Part shown: positions 26,843 through 36,430 of the stretch, piece by piece
Layout: the number at the start of each line of letters is the position of its first letter
How positions within the stretch are numbered: position 1 is the first letter of the stretch
Assembly (NCBI RefSeq): GCF_004138325.1
Contig: NZ_SBLB01000005.1
Coordinates: 1 to 64,000, forward strand
Source of the DNA: Spirosoma sordidisoli
GTDB lineage: Bacteria; Bacteroidota; Bacteroidia; Cytophagales; Spirosomataceae
Length of the DNA stretch: 64,000 nucleotides
Direction of reading: 5' to 3'
Translations under genes and position numbers: made by a program
The notes under the pieces: generated by a model
Database searches by the model: none
What the model was told of the DNA's origin: nothing
The model's input: the letters and a program-made list of their open reading frames with translations, nothing else

Positions 26843-27973
26843 ATGAAAGCATATTACGCTATTGCCCTGACCACGAGTTTGCTGATGGCTTGTGGGGGAG
26901 AAAAGAAAAACGACCTGGAAGGCAAACGCGCCGAGCTGAGCGAGCTGAAAGCCAAGCAGGCCGAACTGAACACCCAGATCAAAACGCTGGAAGGCGAAGT
27001 GGCCAAACTCGATCCGAAGAAGAAAGAAGAAGCCCGGGTAAAAGACGTCGTGGTATCGCCGATAACGGCCAGTACGTTCCGGCGGTATGTAGAGCTGCAG
27101 GGTACGATCGATGCCAAAAACAACGTACAGGTGTCGCCCAAGTCGGGCGGGGCGGTAACGGCGGTTTACGTGGTAGAAGGGTCATCAGTGCGGGCGGGCC
27201 AGCTGCTGGCGCGACTCGACGACCAGATTCTCAGGACCTCGCTCGAAGAGATAAAAACCCAGTTGTCGCTGGCTAATACGGTTTTCGAAAAACAGGCCAA
27301 CCTTTGGAAACAGCAGATCGGAACCGAGATCCAGTACCTGCAGGCCAAAAACAACAAAGAGTCGCTCGAGCGTCGGCTGGCTACCCTGAACTCGCAGCTG
27401 AGTCAGTCGAACGTAACGGCTCCCATCTCGGGGGTTGTCGATAAAGTGCTAGCTAAGGTAGGGTCATCGGCAGCGCCGGGCGTACCCATGTTTCAGATCG
27501 TAAACCTGTCGCAGCTGAAGGTAAAAGCCAACGTGGCCGACACCTATGCGGGTAGTGTGAAGAAGGGAGATGAGGTCATTGTACGCTTCCCCGACGTGAA
27601 CCGGGAGTTGAAAACCCGCGTGAATTTCGTGTCGACAACGGTTGATCCGCTGAGTCGGACGTTTACCATTGAGGCTCCGCTGCCATCGGACCGGTCGCTG
27701 AAACCGAACATGCTGGCGCAGATCAAGATCAATGACGTAAACAAGTCCAATGCGCTGGTCATCAATCAAAACCTGATTCAGAACACCGAATCGGGTCAGC
27801 TGGTCTACGTGGCCGTGAACGAAGGCGGCAAGAAAGTGGCCAAGTCGCGGAAAATTACGCCGGGGCAGAGCTACGGCGGGCAGATTGAAATTATCGCAGG
27901 CCTGAAACCCGGCGACCAGTTGGTTACCCAGGGCTACCAGGAACTGACCGACGGCACACCGATCAACTACTAA
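26843..27973 (+). CDS. RND efflux periplasmic adaptor lipoprotein
   Basis: About 376 residues from MKAYYAIALTTSLLMACGG, a lipoprotein signal with Cys18; the frame is open 21 codons further upstream, but that extension has no signal character. A coiled coil of Leu/Lys/Glu heptads (about 25-60) is unusual in placing heptads right after the lipid anchor. The barrel-sandwich (lipoyl-like) motif GSSVRAGQLLARLDDQIL is near 112-129 and its second half VTAPISGVVDKVLAKVGS near 190-207. MacA/MexA-type beta-barrel follows. It links the inner-membrane pump to TolC. Confidence 0.92.
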   Translation: MKAYYAIALTTSLLMACGGEKKNDLEGKRAELSELKAKQAELNTQIKTLEGEVAKLDPKKKEEARVKDVVVSPITASTFRRYVELQGTIDAKNNVQVSPKSGGAVTAVYVVEGSSVRAGQLLARLDDQILRTSLEEIKTQLSLANTVFEKQANLWKQQIGTEIQYLQAKNNKESLERRLATLNSQLSQSNVTAPISGVVDKVLAKVGSSAAPGVPMFQIVNLSQLKVKANVADTYAGSVKKGDEVIVRFPDVNRELKTRVNFVSTTVDPLSRTFTIEAPLPSDRSLKPNMLAQIKINDVNKSNALVINQNLIQNTESGQLVYVAVNEGGKKVAKSRKITPGQSYGGQIEIIAGLKPGDQLVTQGYQELTDGTPINY

Positions 27974-28054
27974 TGGATTTTCGGGCATCGGTACGGGCTA
28001 ACGCACATCATATTGCCCATATGGCTGCCGGAAAAACCAAAAACTGATTTCTTG

Positions 28055-31000
28055 ATGAAAGCAGAACACATAAAAACACTCGGTTTCACGAACTGGTGCG
28101 TAGAGAACCGAACGGCCATCTACATCTTCACCGTCATCATTACCCTGGGCGGCTTGCTGGTATACAATAACCTGCCCAAGGAGCAGTTTCCGGATATTAA
28201 AGTGCCGACGATCATCGTAACGACGGCCTACTTCGGAACGGCACCGGCCGATATCGAGAATACGATCAATAAACCGATCGAGAAGCAGATTAAGTCCATT
28301 TCGGGGGTAAAACGCCTGAAATCGAATGCCTTGCAGGATTTTTCGCTGATAACGGTAGAGTTCAACCCCGACGTTGAAACGGCCGAAGCGCTGCAGCGGG
28401 TGCGCGACGCCATCGACAAAGCCCGGCGCGACCTGCCCCAGAAGATGGACGACGGCCCAACGGCGCAGGATGTGAACTTTTCGGAGTTTCCGATCATGAA
28501 TATCAACCTGGCCGGTAACTTCTCGCTGAACCAGCTGAAGACCTATGCCGAAGACATGCAGGATGCCATCGAGGCCATGCCCGAAATTAGCCGGGTCGAC
28601 ATTGTCGGTGCCCTGAAGCGTGAGATTCAGATCAACGTCGATCTGCCTCGGATGCAGTCGGCGGGTCTGGCCTTTACCGATATTCAGCAGGCCGTACAGG
28701 GTGAAAACGTAAACGTATCGGGCGGGGAGCTGAACCTGGAAGGGGTTCGGCGGACGCTGCGCGTAAAAGGCGAGTTTTCTGACGTTCAGGCGCTGCAGAA
28801 CCTGCAAATCCGGACTGCCACAGGTGCTACCATCCGCCTGGGCGACGTAGCCGACGTGCGCGACTCGTTCGAAGAGCAGCAGGATTTTGCCCGGCTGAGC
28901 GGCAAATCGGTCGTAACGCTGAACGTTATCAAACGGGCGGGGGCCAACCTGATTGCGGCTTCGGACCGGATCGAAGCCACGATCGATGAGTTCGAGGAAG
29001 ACCGTTTCCCGCCGGGGCTCGACGTAACCGTTACCGCCGACCAGTCGGAGCGGACCCGGGCCGAAATCAATGACCTGGTCAACACCGTTGTTCTCGGGTT
29101 CATTTTTGTGGTGCTGGTCCTGATGTTCTTCATGGGCATCCGCGACGCCATTTTCGTGGGCTTGTCGGTGCCGCTGTCGGCGCTGGTAGCCTTTGTACTG
29201 ATGCCGGTCGTTGGGCCGGTCGTGGGCGCTGCGTTTACGCTGAACACCATTGTGCTGTTCGCCTTCCTGCTGGGTCTGGGTCTGGTCGTGGATGATGCCA
29301 TTGTGGTGATCGAAAACACCCACCGGCTGTTCAACCAGCATAAGGACTGGGATATTAAACAGGCCGTAAAAGCCGCAGCCGGCGAAGTATTCGTGCCCGT
29401 ACTGTCGGGTACGCTGACCACCATTGCGCCGTTTTTCCCGCTGCTGTTCTGGCCCGGTATTGTGGGTGAGTTCATGAAGTTTCTGCCCCTGACGCTGATT
29501 CTGACCCTGTTTGCGTCGCTGTTTGTGGCTTACGTCATGAACCCCGTCTTTGCGGTGTCGTTCATGAAGCGTCACGACGAGGAACATGGCGACGAAAGCG
29601 ATACCAGCTTCGACACGATCAAGCGTCCGCTGATGATCATGACCGCGCTGGCTGGCGTAGGCTACGTCATTGACCGGGGTATCGGTAACCTGTTCGTGCT
29701 GTTCATCATTCTGTACGTGTTCAACCACTACGTGCTGACGCCCCGCATCATCGTGCCCTTCCAGAACAAATGGCTGCCCAAGCTGATGCGCGGGTATCGC
29801 CGGCTGATCTCGTGGGTGCTGACAGGCTGGCGGCCGGTAGTTGCCATCGGCAGCATGTTCGTACTGCTGATCGTAACGTTCGTGCTGATGGGCATCGTGC
29901 AGCCGAAGGTGATCTTCTTCCCCAGTGGTGATCCCGACTACGCCTATGTATATAACGTGATGCCGGTAGGGACCGACGCCCGCGTAACCGACTCGGTAAC
30001 CCGGGTCATTGAGCAGCGGGTGTTCAAAGTTCTCAAGGATGAGAAAGCAGAAAACATGGTGAACTCGGTCATTGCCAACGTGGGTAAGAACGCGGGTGAC
30101 CCGTTCAACCCTGACCGGAACGCCACGCCCCAGAAGTCGAAAGTAACGGTGGCCTTCGTAAAGGGGCAGGATCGGGGTGGTCGCTCGTCGGCCGAGATTC
30201 TGGAAAAGATACGGGCGGCCGTGCAGGGTATTCCGGGTACCGAAATATCGGTCGAGCGCGAAGCCAACGGCCCGCCAACGGGTAAAGCCATATCGATCGA
30301 GATTGCGGGCGAGGAGTTTGCCGAACTCACCAAACTGGAGAAAGCGGTTCGTCAAAATATTCAGCAGGCCGGTATTGAAGGCATTGACCAACTGAAATCG
30401 GACCTGATCACCAACAAGCCCGAGATCGTTATCAACATCAACAAGGAAAAGGCCCAGCGCGAAGGTATTTCGGCCCAGCAGGTGGCGTTTTCTATCCGTA
30501 CGGCCCTGTTCGGCTCGGAAATATCGAAGTTCCGCGATGCCAAAGACGAGTACCCGATTATGGTCCGGCTGAAACAGAACGACCGGAGCCAGATTGAGCA
30601 GCTGCTGAGTCTGAACATCGTTTACCGCGATATGAACCTGGGCGGTCAGCTGCGTCAGGTGCCGATCTCCGCTGTAGCCGACATCAGCTACTCGACCACG
30701 TTCAGCCAGATCAACCGGAAAAATCAGGAGCGGCTCGTTACGCTGAGTTCCGATGTGGTACCGGGCGCCAATGCCAACGTCATTAACGGGCAGATTCAGC
30801 AGGTAATCAACCAGATGGAGATTCCGAACGGGTATTCGGTGAAGCTGGGTGGTGAGCAGGAAGACCAGCAGGAGTCGGCTACGTTCCTCGTTACGGCTTT
30901 TGGCGTGGCTATTCTGCTGATCTATCTGATTCTTTCCACGCAGTTCAACTCGGTCGTGAAACCGCTGATCATCTTTTTCACCATTCTGCTGTCGCTGATT

Positions 31001-31501
31001 GGGGTACTGCTGGGTTTCATGGCTACGGGCAAAACCTTCTCGGTGATCATGTCGGGCGTAGGGATTATTGCGCTGGCGGGTATCGTGGTAAAAAACGGGA
31101 TTCTGCTCATCGAGTTTATCGATGAATTGCGAGGCCGGGGCGTACCGCTGCGGGAAGCTATCATCGAGGGCGGAGCCACGCGTCTGACGCCGGTACTGCT
31201 GACGGCATCGGCGGCTGTACTGGGTCTGATTCCGCTGGCAACCGGTCTTACCGTTGATTTTGTGGGTCTGTTCCGCGACCTGGCACCGAACGTCATTATC
31301 GGTGGCGACAGCGCCGTGTTCTGGAACATCCTGGCCTGGACGATCATTTACGGACTCACGTTCTCAACGATTCTGACGCTGGTCATTGTGCCTTGTATGT
31401 ACTGGGTCAACGAGCGCATCCGGATGAAGTGGTTCGGCAAGAAAGACCCCGCGCTGGAGATGCAGCAGCAACAGAAGCCAGCCGAAGAGCTGGTGTCGTA
31501 A
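28055..31501 (+). CDS. RND-family efflux permease (HAE1/AcrB-type)
   Basis: About 1148 residues from MKAEHIKTLGF. Twelve membrane segments and two large periplasmic loops are arranged as in AcrB. The proton-relay Asp pair lies in GLGLVVDDAIVVIEN at about 410-414 in TM4, and the Lys of TM10 is in IVVKNGILLIEF. The first loop has the porter motif PTIIVTTAYFGTAPADIE. The N-terminal 14 codons of the longest frame (from 28013) do not look like this family and are left out. Substrates cannot be told. The operon ends in a long perfect hairpin at 31526-31579. Confidence 0.95.
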   Translation: MKAEHIKTLGFTNWCVENRTAIYIFTVIITLGGLLVYNNLPKEQFPDIKVPTIIVTTAYFGTAPADIENTINKPIEKQIKSISGVKRLKSNALQDFSLITVEFNPDVETAEALQRVRDAIDKARRDLPQKMDDGPTAQDVNFSEFPIMNINLAGNFSLNQLKTYAEDMQDAIEAMPEISRVDIVGALKREIQINVDLPRMQSAGLAFTDIQQAVQGENVNVSGGELNLEGVRRTLRVKGEFSDVQALQNLQIRTATGATIRLGDVADVRDSFEEQQDFARLSGKSVVTLNVIKRAGANLIAASDRIEATIDEFEEDRFPPGLDVTVTADQSERTRAEINDLVNTVVLGFIFVVLVLMFFMGIRDAIFVGLSVPLSALVAFVLMPVVGPVVGAAFTLNTIVLFAFLLGLGLVVDDAIVVIENTHRLFNQHKDWDIKQAVKAAAGEVFVPVLSGTLTTIAPFFPLLFWPGIVGEFMKFLPLTLILTLFASLFVAYVMNPVFAVSFMKRHDEEHGDESDTSFDTIKRPLMIMTALAGVGYVIDRGIGNLFVLFIILYVFNHYVLTPRIIVPFQNKWLPKLMRGYRRLISWVLTGWRPVVAIGSMFVLLIVTFVLMGIVQPKVIFFPSGDPDYAYVYNVMPVGTDARVTDSVTRVIEQRVFKVLKDEKAENMVNSVIANVGKNAGDPFNPDRNATPQKSKVTVAFVKGQDRGGRSSAEILEKIRAAVQGIPGTEISVEREANGPPTGKAISIEIAGEEFAELTKLEKAVRQNIQQAGIEGIDQLKSDLITNKPEIVININKEKAQREGISAQQVAFSIRTALFGSEISKFRDAKDEYPIMVRLKQNDRSQIEQLLSLNIVYRDMNLGGQLRQVPISAVADISYSTTFSQINRKNQERLVTLSSDVVPGANANVINGQIQQVINQMEIPNGYSVKLGGEQEDQQESATFLVTAFGVAILLIYLILSTQFNSVVKPLIIFFTILLSLIGVLLGFMATGKTFSVIMSGVGIIALAGIVVKNGILLIEFIDELRGRGVPLREAIIEGGATRLTPVLLTASAAVLGLIPLATGLTVDFVGLFRDLAPNVIIGGDSAVFWNILAWTIIYGLTFSTILTLVIVPCMYWVNERIRMKWFGKKDPALEMQQQQKPAEELVS

Positions 31502-31525
31502 GCCGTTGTTATACCGTTTTCTAAT

Positions 31526-31579
31526 GCATAAAATGAAGAATGGACGCTGAGCAACCGGCGTCCATTCTTCATTTTATGC
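31526..31579. terminator. Long perfect hairpin after the efflux operon
   Basis: GCATAAAATGAAGAATGGAC and its exact complement make a stem of about 22 pairs with a loop near TGAGCAACC, 24 bases after the pump stop codon. It probably ends or protects the operon mRNA. There is no long U-tract beyond the stem arm itself, which ends in TTTTATGC. Confidence 0.6.
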
Positions 31580-31660
31580 TACCAAAGCCGCCCTACGTTC
31601 GCGGAGATGATTGACGCTGAAAACCAGGAAAGACACAGGCAGGTCCGATACGTTTATGGG

Positions 31661-31708
31661 TTGCCTGGAGAAGATACATGTTGACCTTAGTCGGCTCGAA
31701 AGGCTGCC
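31661..31708 (-). repeat. Arm of a dispersed intergenic repeat (copy a)
   Basis: Read on the minus strand this starts GGCAGCCTTTCGAGCCGACT and continues with TATCTTCTCCAGGCAACC. Related sequence follows the same kind of palindrome at 40871-40927 and is found twice at 46361-46493. In this gap (31502-31847) I see only the hairpin, this arm and the palindrome; no gene. Confidence 0.55.
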
Positions 31709-31710
31709 TT

Positions 31711-31785
31711 TTTTACCCCCCAGCCCCCTAAAGGGGGAGTTAGCCCCGCCGAATGGGCTCCCCCTTTAGGGGCTGGGGGGTAAAA
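31711..31785. repeat. Palindromic intergenic element, copy 1
   Basis: A 75-base palindrome: TTTTACCCCCCAGCCCC and its complement flank a second arm CCTAAAGGGGGAGTTAGCCC with a short GCCGAA-type centre. A near-identical copy is at 40796-40873. It could fold into a very stable stem in RNA or ssDNA. Elements of this CCCCCAGCCCCCTAAAGGGGG type are common between genes in Bacteroidota; no transposase is attached. Confidence 0.8.
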
Positions 31786-31847
31786 TCCGGCTTCCCAAAC
31801 AATCTTTTACCTGCAAGACTGTTGATCCGGTTAACATCGACCCATAG

Positions 31848-32114
31848 TTATGGCTGGATGTTACGGCTACTCAGTTCGGCCTGGATGGCCTTGTAGTTAT
31901 CTTCATTCTTTTTACCACCGCTGCCCAGAATGCCAAAGGCGACAAACAACACCAGCAGCTTGATCAGAGAAGCCCCGCTTATAGCTGCCCAAAAGAGGAC
32001 ACCCAGAAACGCACCCAGAACAAAGGCCCAAAACAGTCGTTGCTTCTTGATTTTTGCGTTCTCGGCTAGCAGTTCGTCTGCGGTAAAGGTTGAATAGTTG
32101 GTCGTAGCGGGCAT
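31848..32114 (-). CDS. Small membrane protein, hypothetical
   Basis: About 88 residues from MPATTNYSTFTADELLAEN; an in-frame ATG 26 codons upstream gives an extension without character. Two hydrophobic segments lie near 28-48 and 50-68 (LFWAFVLGAFLGVLFWAAI and LIKLLVLFVAFGILG), after a short cytoplasmic helix with ELLAENAKIKKQ. It looks like a small inner-membrane protein of a type common in Bacteroidota with no known role. Confidence 0.6.
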   Translation of the reverse strand: MPATTNYSTFTADELLAENAKIKKQRLFWAFVLGAFLGVLFWAAISGASLIKLLVLFVAFGILGSGGKKNEDNYKAIQAELSSRNIQP

Positions 32115-32288
32115 AGTTAAGGACTGTTTTTGTTCGAAAAGTGAATATTGACAAAAGTGAGGTAAAACGCAACCTGAGTTATGTCCTTTCAATACAGGCT
32201 TTTAAGGGGCGGTTGAGTCAATGGCAGACAAATAAAACCTGGATAGCAGATAACCCGGAAGGCCAAAGTCAATCAATCTGCACCTGCC

Positions 32289-33113
32289 TTACTCCTCAAA
32301 TACAATCTGGCTCCATTTGTCGGGCTGGTGGGTGTCGTACTGGCCGTGTGGACTCATAACCATGGCCGGGTGTGGCTGTAGCTCGGTACCCGAAACCATA
32401 ATTTTCTGAAATCGGCCCAGAAACATACGCCAAAGGTCGCCGGGGCGGGGCGGCAGACTCCGGCCGTTGGCCAGCCAGGTCAGACTTGCCCACGGAATGG
32501 CAATTTCGAGGCTCCAGCCCTGATCTATATCACTGGCATCGTTCAGCGTACCGTCGATCTGTACGGCCGTTTCGAGGCCTGGCAGGTCGTAATTCAGGAA
32601 AGCCCACCGCAGGCCGCGCGGGTGGGTGCCGTACCAGAACGATGCGCCACTGCGGTCATAATCGCCCCCAAACGTCAGGGCCTGCGGGTGGAAAACATCA
32701 AACTGCGGTACGTCGAACCGGCTGCCGCGCTGGTAGGCATCTTTCCAGATAAAAAACACTTCGTAGATCGTATTGCGGGCGTTTACCTCCAGCTCATAAT
32801 AGCAGTCGCCCCCGTCGATGAAGAGTTCGAGGTCGCTTTCGAGGAAAATGATCGAGTCGCGTTCGGTCAGGTGAGCTTCTACGTTCGGCTCTTCGGCCCG
32901 GAAGGCGATGTACAGGTGTGTGTCGTTCCAGAGGATAGAGGCCTGCGTGTTGTACAGCGTCTGACCTCCCGTTACCATATCGACAAAGCGAGGGCTCCAG
33001 GTGGCGTTTTGCCAGACGGCTTTGCTCAGATCGCCATCGACCAGGATGGTATCCGAAATTTTTTTGGCAGAAAAGGGCTGCATAAGACTGGCTGTGCGGG
33101 TTGGAGCGCTCAA
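32289..33113 (-). CDS. Carbohydrate-binding family 9-like protein
   Basis: A 274-residue protein with the CBM9-like jelly roll: DGDLSKAVWQNATWSPRFVD near 26-45, SILWNDTHLYIAFRAEEPN near 59-77, ESDLELFIDGGDCYYELEVN near 92-111, and WSLEIAIPWASL near 213-224. There is no obvious signal peptide from this start, so it is either cytoplasmic or has a mis-set start; the family in Bacteroidota is often linked to sugar handling. No hydrolase is adjacent. It diverges from the interrupted peptidase gene, 141 bases apart. Confidence 0.75.
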   Translation of the reverse strand: MSAPTRTASLMQPFSAKKISDTILVDGDLSKAVWQNATWSPRFVDMVTGGQTLYNTQASILWNDTHLYIAFRAEEPNVEAHLTERDSIIFLESDLELFIDGGDCYYELEVNARNTIYEVFFIWKDAYQRGSRFDVPQFDVFHPQALTFGGDYDRSGASFWYGTHPRGLRWAFLNYDLPGLETAVQIDGTLNDASDIDQGWSLEIAIPWASLTWLANGRSLPPRPGDLWRMFLGRFQKIMVSGTELQPHPAMVMSPHGQYDTHQPDKWSQIVFEE

Positions 33114-33254
33114 GTTGACAAAAAATCAGGTTGCCTGTTTCCGGGCCCGACGCTTTTTCCGACAAATCGACTGAACCAACCGACCCGCTTCGGACGGTTG
33201 AGTATCTCCGCTGCGTTTTGCCGCAATAATCACGTTCTAAACCCTCATAAACCA

Positions 33255-34481
33255 ATGAACCCATTAAACGAACAACACCACCCACAACCCATCGTCCCGG
33301 TTGAACGGCCTCAGCAGGTCGATGTTATGCTGGAACTGATACAGACCAGCTCATTCATTCAGGCTACCACGGCGCGCAGTACGTTCAACGTCAGTGGTAA
33401 AAACCTGACGGCCGCCGTACTGGATACCGGTCTTCGCACTACCCATGTCGATTTTGCCGGCAAGGTTGTAGCCCAGCGGAACTTCACGACCGATAACGGG
33501 GGCAACGTCAACAACGCTAGCGATGGCAACGGACACGGTACCAACGTAGGCGGCATCATCGTAGCCAATAAGATCAATATCGGGATTGCCCCTGGTGCGA
33601 ACATTGTGCCGCTCAAGGTCTTATCCAACACCGGTGGCGGTTCGTTTACGGCGGTGAGAGATGCGCTCCAGTGAGTGCTGAATAACCACGTAGCGCATAA
33701 AATATCGGTGGTAAACCTATCGCTGGGCGATTCGGGCAACTACCCGAACGACGATGCTTTTGCGGCCGATGGCGTTCGGGATCTGATCAAGAAACTGTCG
33801 GCCAAACGGGTGGCTGTTGTGATTGCCGCTGGCAACGATTTCTTCAGGCATAACAGCAAGCAGGGCATGGGCTACCCCGGTATCTGCCGCGAAGCCATCA
33901 GCGTTGGGGCCGTTTATGACGCTAACGAAGGGGCTTTCAGCTACCTCAGCGGGGCCAAGGCGTTTTCGACGGGCCCGGGTCGCCTGACGCCGTTTACCCA
34001 GCGTCTGCACGAAACCAGTCACGCAGCCTGCCGTACGGACATTTTCGCGCCGGGAGCGCCGATTACTTCGTCGGGGATCACCTCCGATACGGCGTTTTCC
34101 ATTCAGCACGGCACCAGCCAGGCGTCGCCCGTAACGGCGGGGGTGGTGCTGCTGCTGCAGGAGTATTATCAGCGGGTTGCCAAGACGCTGGCTGTACGGT
34201 ATCCGGCAACGTTCAAGGCGCCTTTCCTGCCGTCTGTTCCCTTGCTGGTCCAGTGCCTGCGCGAAGGTGGGGTGGCCATAAAAGACGGCGATGATGAGGA
34301 CGACAACGTGGTCAACACCGGCCTGACCTATATCCGCCTGGACGCATTACTGGCGCTTCGCCGGATGAGCCGTTACTTCCGCCGGTACCTGCTCCTGCCT
34401 TTCGACGAACAACAAACGACCAACCCGAAAACAGAGATGCTGGTCGAACACGAAGTGCCGGAACTGGCGCTTCAGGACTGA
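33255..34481 (+). pseudogene. S8 (subtilisin) family peptidase interrupted by one in-frame TGA
   Basis: The two halves are in the same reading frame: 139 codons from MNPLNEQHH, a TGA at 33672-33674, then 268 codons. All catalytic parts are intact: Asp57 in VLDTGLRTTH, His94 in GNGHGTNVGG, the oxyanion Asn in AAGND (about 194 counted through the stop) and Ser in QHGTSQASP (about 288). At the stop, the sequence reads RDALQ-stop-VLNNHV, where subtilases commonly have ALQWV, so a single TGG-to-TGA change is the simplest explanation. No signal peptide is seen; it may have been cytoplasmic. A GTG directly after the TGA could restart translation but would give a fragment without Asp and His. Confidence 0.85.
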
Positions 34482-34508
34482 GCCGACTTATCTGACTATT
34501 TATTTATG

Positions 34509-34537
34509 AAGCCGCGCCCAACCCGGGCGCGGCTTTT
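34509..34537 (+). terminator. Intrinsic terminator after the peptidase gene
   Basis: AAGCCGCGCCC and GGGCGCGGCTT form an 11-pair stem with a four-base loop and a TTTT tail, 28 bases after the stop. Confidence 0.85.
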
Positions 34538-34587
34538 GTATGGGCTGAAAAGTAGAGAAGTTACCAACCGACTCTTTATCAGCCAGT

Positions 34588-35913
34588 ATGAGAACAACAA
34601 ACCACCTAACTACCACGCTGGGCCTGCTGGCATTAACCAGTTTGAGCCTGATCGGTTGCTCGGGCAACCAGGAAACGGCCGACACCGCTGTTGCCCCGCC
34701 CACGTATAAGCTGATACCCGCCAAAAAAGTCCTGTTCAACTCGTTCGTTGACTGCAACATGGCCGAAGCCTGGGTAGGCGATACATTCCGGATTTTTCCG
34801 GGTAAGTACGGCGAAGATCCGCTCTGGGGCAACGCCCGCGATCTGAAATACGCCGACGGAAAACATGCCGAAGAGGCTTTTGCGAGTAAAGCCAGTGATT
34901 TTACCGAGCCTGTCATGCCTAAAAACGTACCCGTCGGTACGCCCGGTCTGCACGGGGCAGTCTGGTTCGAGACGGTCTACCAGGACCCAACCGACAAGTC
35001 GGGCAAGACGCTCTACGCCGTTTACCACAACGAAAACTACCCCGCTACCCTTCCCTACGATTCCGCAACGGGCGAAGGGTACATCGACAAAAAATGGCCG
35101 CAGGGCCTGACGGGACCCACCTCGCCGGCCGCGGTTTGCCGGATTGGCATTATGAAATCGACAAACGGAGGTAAAGCCTGGGAGAACAAAGGGATATTCA
35201 TCGAAGATCTGCAACCGCGCCTGATCATGAAGCCCCACAACACCTCCAAAACGTTTGCGGGGGGCGTCGGCGACCCGTCGGCGGTGGCCAGCGGAGACTA
35301 TCTGTACCTGTTCTACGGCGAGTACGGCTATCCTGGTCAGTACGAAGAGAAAGCCTACGACGCGCAAAAAGAATGGAGTGGCCAGTGCATCAGCGTGGCC
35401 CGTATTCGGCTGAGCGATCTCGATAATCCGGTTGGTAAAGCCCGACGCTGGGACGGCAAGGGGTTTAACGCCCCCCATAACGGTGTTGGAGCGCCTATTG
35501 CGGCTCTGCAGATCCCGCGCGAAGCGGGTGGCGGGGCGGCCTCTTCGCCAACGGGTGGTTTCTACTGGGGACCGTCGGTAAGCTGGAATACCTACCTCAA
35601 TGGCTGGGTCATGCTGATGGGTAAGGTAACGGGCTCATCCTGGGCGGGGAGCAGCATCCATATTTCGTTCAATCCGCACAAAGACCTGGGCGAAGCCATG
35701 CAATCGCAGGCCTGGTCGAAGCCCAAACTGCTGCTCGACAAACCCGGCTATTTCCTCTGGTACCCGTCTCTCCAGCCCATGAACACCCCCGACGATGTTG
35801 CCAACAAACACACCTGCCTGCGCCTGGGCCAGCGCGCCCGCCTGTTCGTGAAAAATATCAGGCCCGAAAAGAGCGAATACAAATCGGAACATATCATCGA
35901 ATTCGTGAAATAG
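34588..35913 (+). CDS. Lipoprotein with a predicted beta-propeller, glycosidase-like
   Basis: A 441-residue lipoprotein with a lipobox LSLIGC (Cys24). Repeated aromatic/Gly motifs (GAVWFETVY, GDPSAVASGDYLYLFYGEY near 230-248, FYWGPSVSWNTYLNGWVMLMGKV near 327-349) fit the five-bladed propeller found in GH43/GH32-like and DUF4185 proteins, with acidic residues in the GDPS and NEN loops. I cannot assign a substrate or confirm catalytic residues. It lies alone after the interrupted peptidase and before a cluster of REP-like palindromes. Confidence 0.6.
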   Translation: MRTTNHLTTTLGLLALTSLSLIGCSGNQETADTAVAPPTYKLIPAKKVLFNSFVDCNMAEAWVGDTFRIFPGKYGEDPLWGNARDLKYADGKHAEEAFASKASDFTEPVMPKNVPVGTPGLHGAVWFETVYQDPTDKSGKTLYAVYHNENYPATLPYDSATGEGYIDKKWPQGLTGPTSPAAVCRIGIMKSTNGGKAWENKGIFIEDLQPRLIMKPHNTSKTFAGGVGDPSAVASGDYLYLFYGEYGYPGQYEEKAYDAQKEWSGQCISVARIRLSDLDNPVGKARRWDGKGFNAPHNGVGAPIAALQIPREAGGGAASSPTGGFYWGPSVSWNTYLNGWVMLMGKVTGSSWAGSSIHISFNPHKDLGEAMQSQAWSKPKLLLDKPGYFLWYPSLQPMNTPDDVANKHTCLRLGQRARLFVKNIRPEKSEYKSEHIIEFVK

Positions 35914-35942
35914 GGCCGGGATACGGTATTCCCCGATTCCCT

Positions 35943-36310
35943 GGTTTTCCCCGGCCTGAAGGCCGGTGCTATTCATTGGCGGAATAGGTGGGGTGGTCGA
36001 ATCAACGGCGACCAATGAATAGGCCCGGTTTTCAAACCGGGGATTGAGGAACGGTCGGTCGGGCGTACGGTTTTCCCCGGCCTGAAGGCCGGGCCTATTC
36101 ATGGTCAGAATGAATGAGGTGGTCGAATCAACGGCGACCAATGAATAGCCCCGGCATTTATGCCGGGGGATCAGGGTTCGGTCGGGGTGTACGGTATTTC
36201 CCGGATCCCTGGTTTTCCCCGGCCTGAAGGCCGGTGCTATTCATTGGCGGAATAGGTGGGGTGGTCGAATCAACGGCGACCAATGAATAGGCCCGGCATT
36301 TATGCCGGGG
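35943..36310. repeat. Cluster of three REP-like palindromic repeats
   Basis: Three units of about 100 bases lie at 35943-36042, 36069-36169 and 36211-36310. Each starts GGTTTTCCCCGGCCTGAAGG, contains an inverted pair ATTCATTGG / CCAATGAAT with TGGTCGAATCAACGGCGACC between, and ends with a second GC hairpin such as CCCGGCATTTATGCCGGGG. Units 1 and 3 are almost identical over their first 85 bases; unit 2 differs in the left half. Such units resemble REP/BIME elements mobilised by RAYT (IS200-like) transposases elsewhere. The gap 35914-36430 holds nothing else I can name. Confidence 0.85.
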
Positions 36311-36430
36311 CATCGTATATACCGATCGGCCGGGGCATACCCGAATGCATCACGACATCAGATAAATGGATGTAAAACTTTACAGACCCCGATTCCGTTA
36401 GCCAAAGGCAATCCCTCACTGGTTTTCTTC

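Noticed and set aside
27998-30391. 797-codon open frame on the minus strand opposite the RND permease gene
   Set aside because: It mirrors the GC-rich codon pattern of the permease, is rich in His/Gln/Arg and has no domain; it is a shadow frame.
32622-33254. In-frame 5' extension of the peptidase frame upstream of MNPLNEQ
   Set aside because: This part is antisense to the CBM9-like gene; the peptidase starts at 33255.
35635-36141. 168-codon minus-strand frame with two repeats of VAVDSTT and LQAGEN
   Set aside because: The repeats are translations of the REP-like units; the frame also runs into the lipoprotein gene antisense.
35943-36310. Possible CRISPR array
   Set aside because: Repeats are about 100 bases, palindromic, only three, with short irregular spacers, and no cas genes are near.
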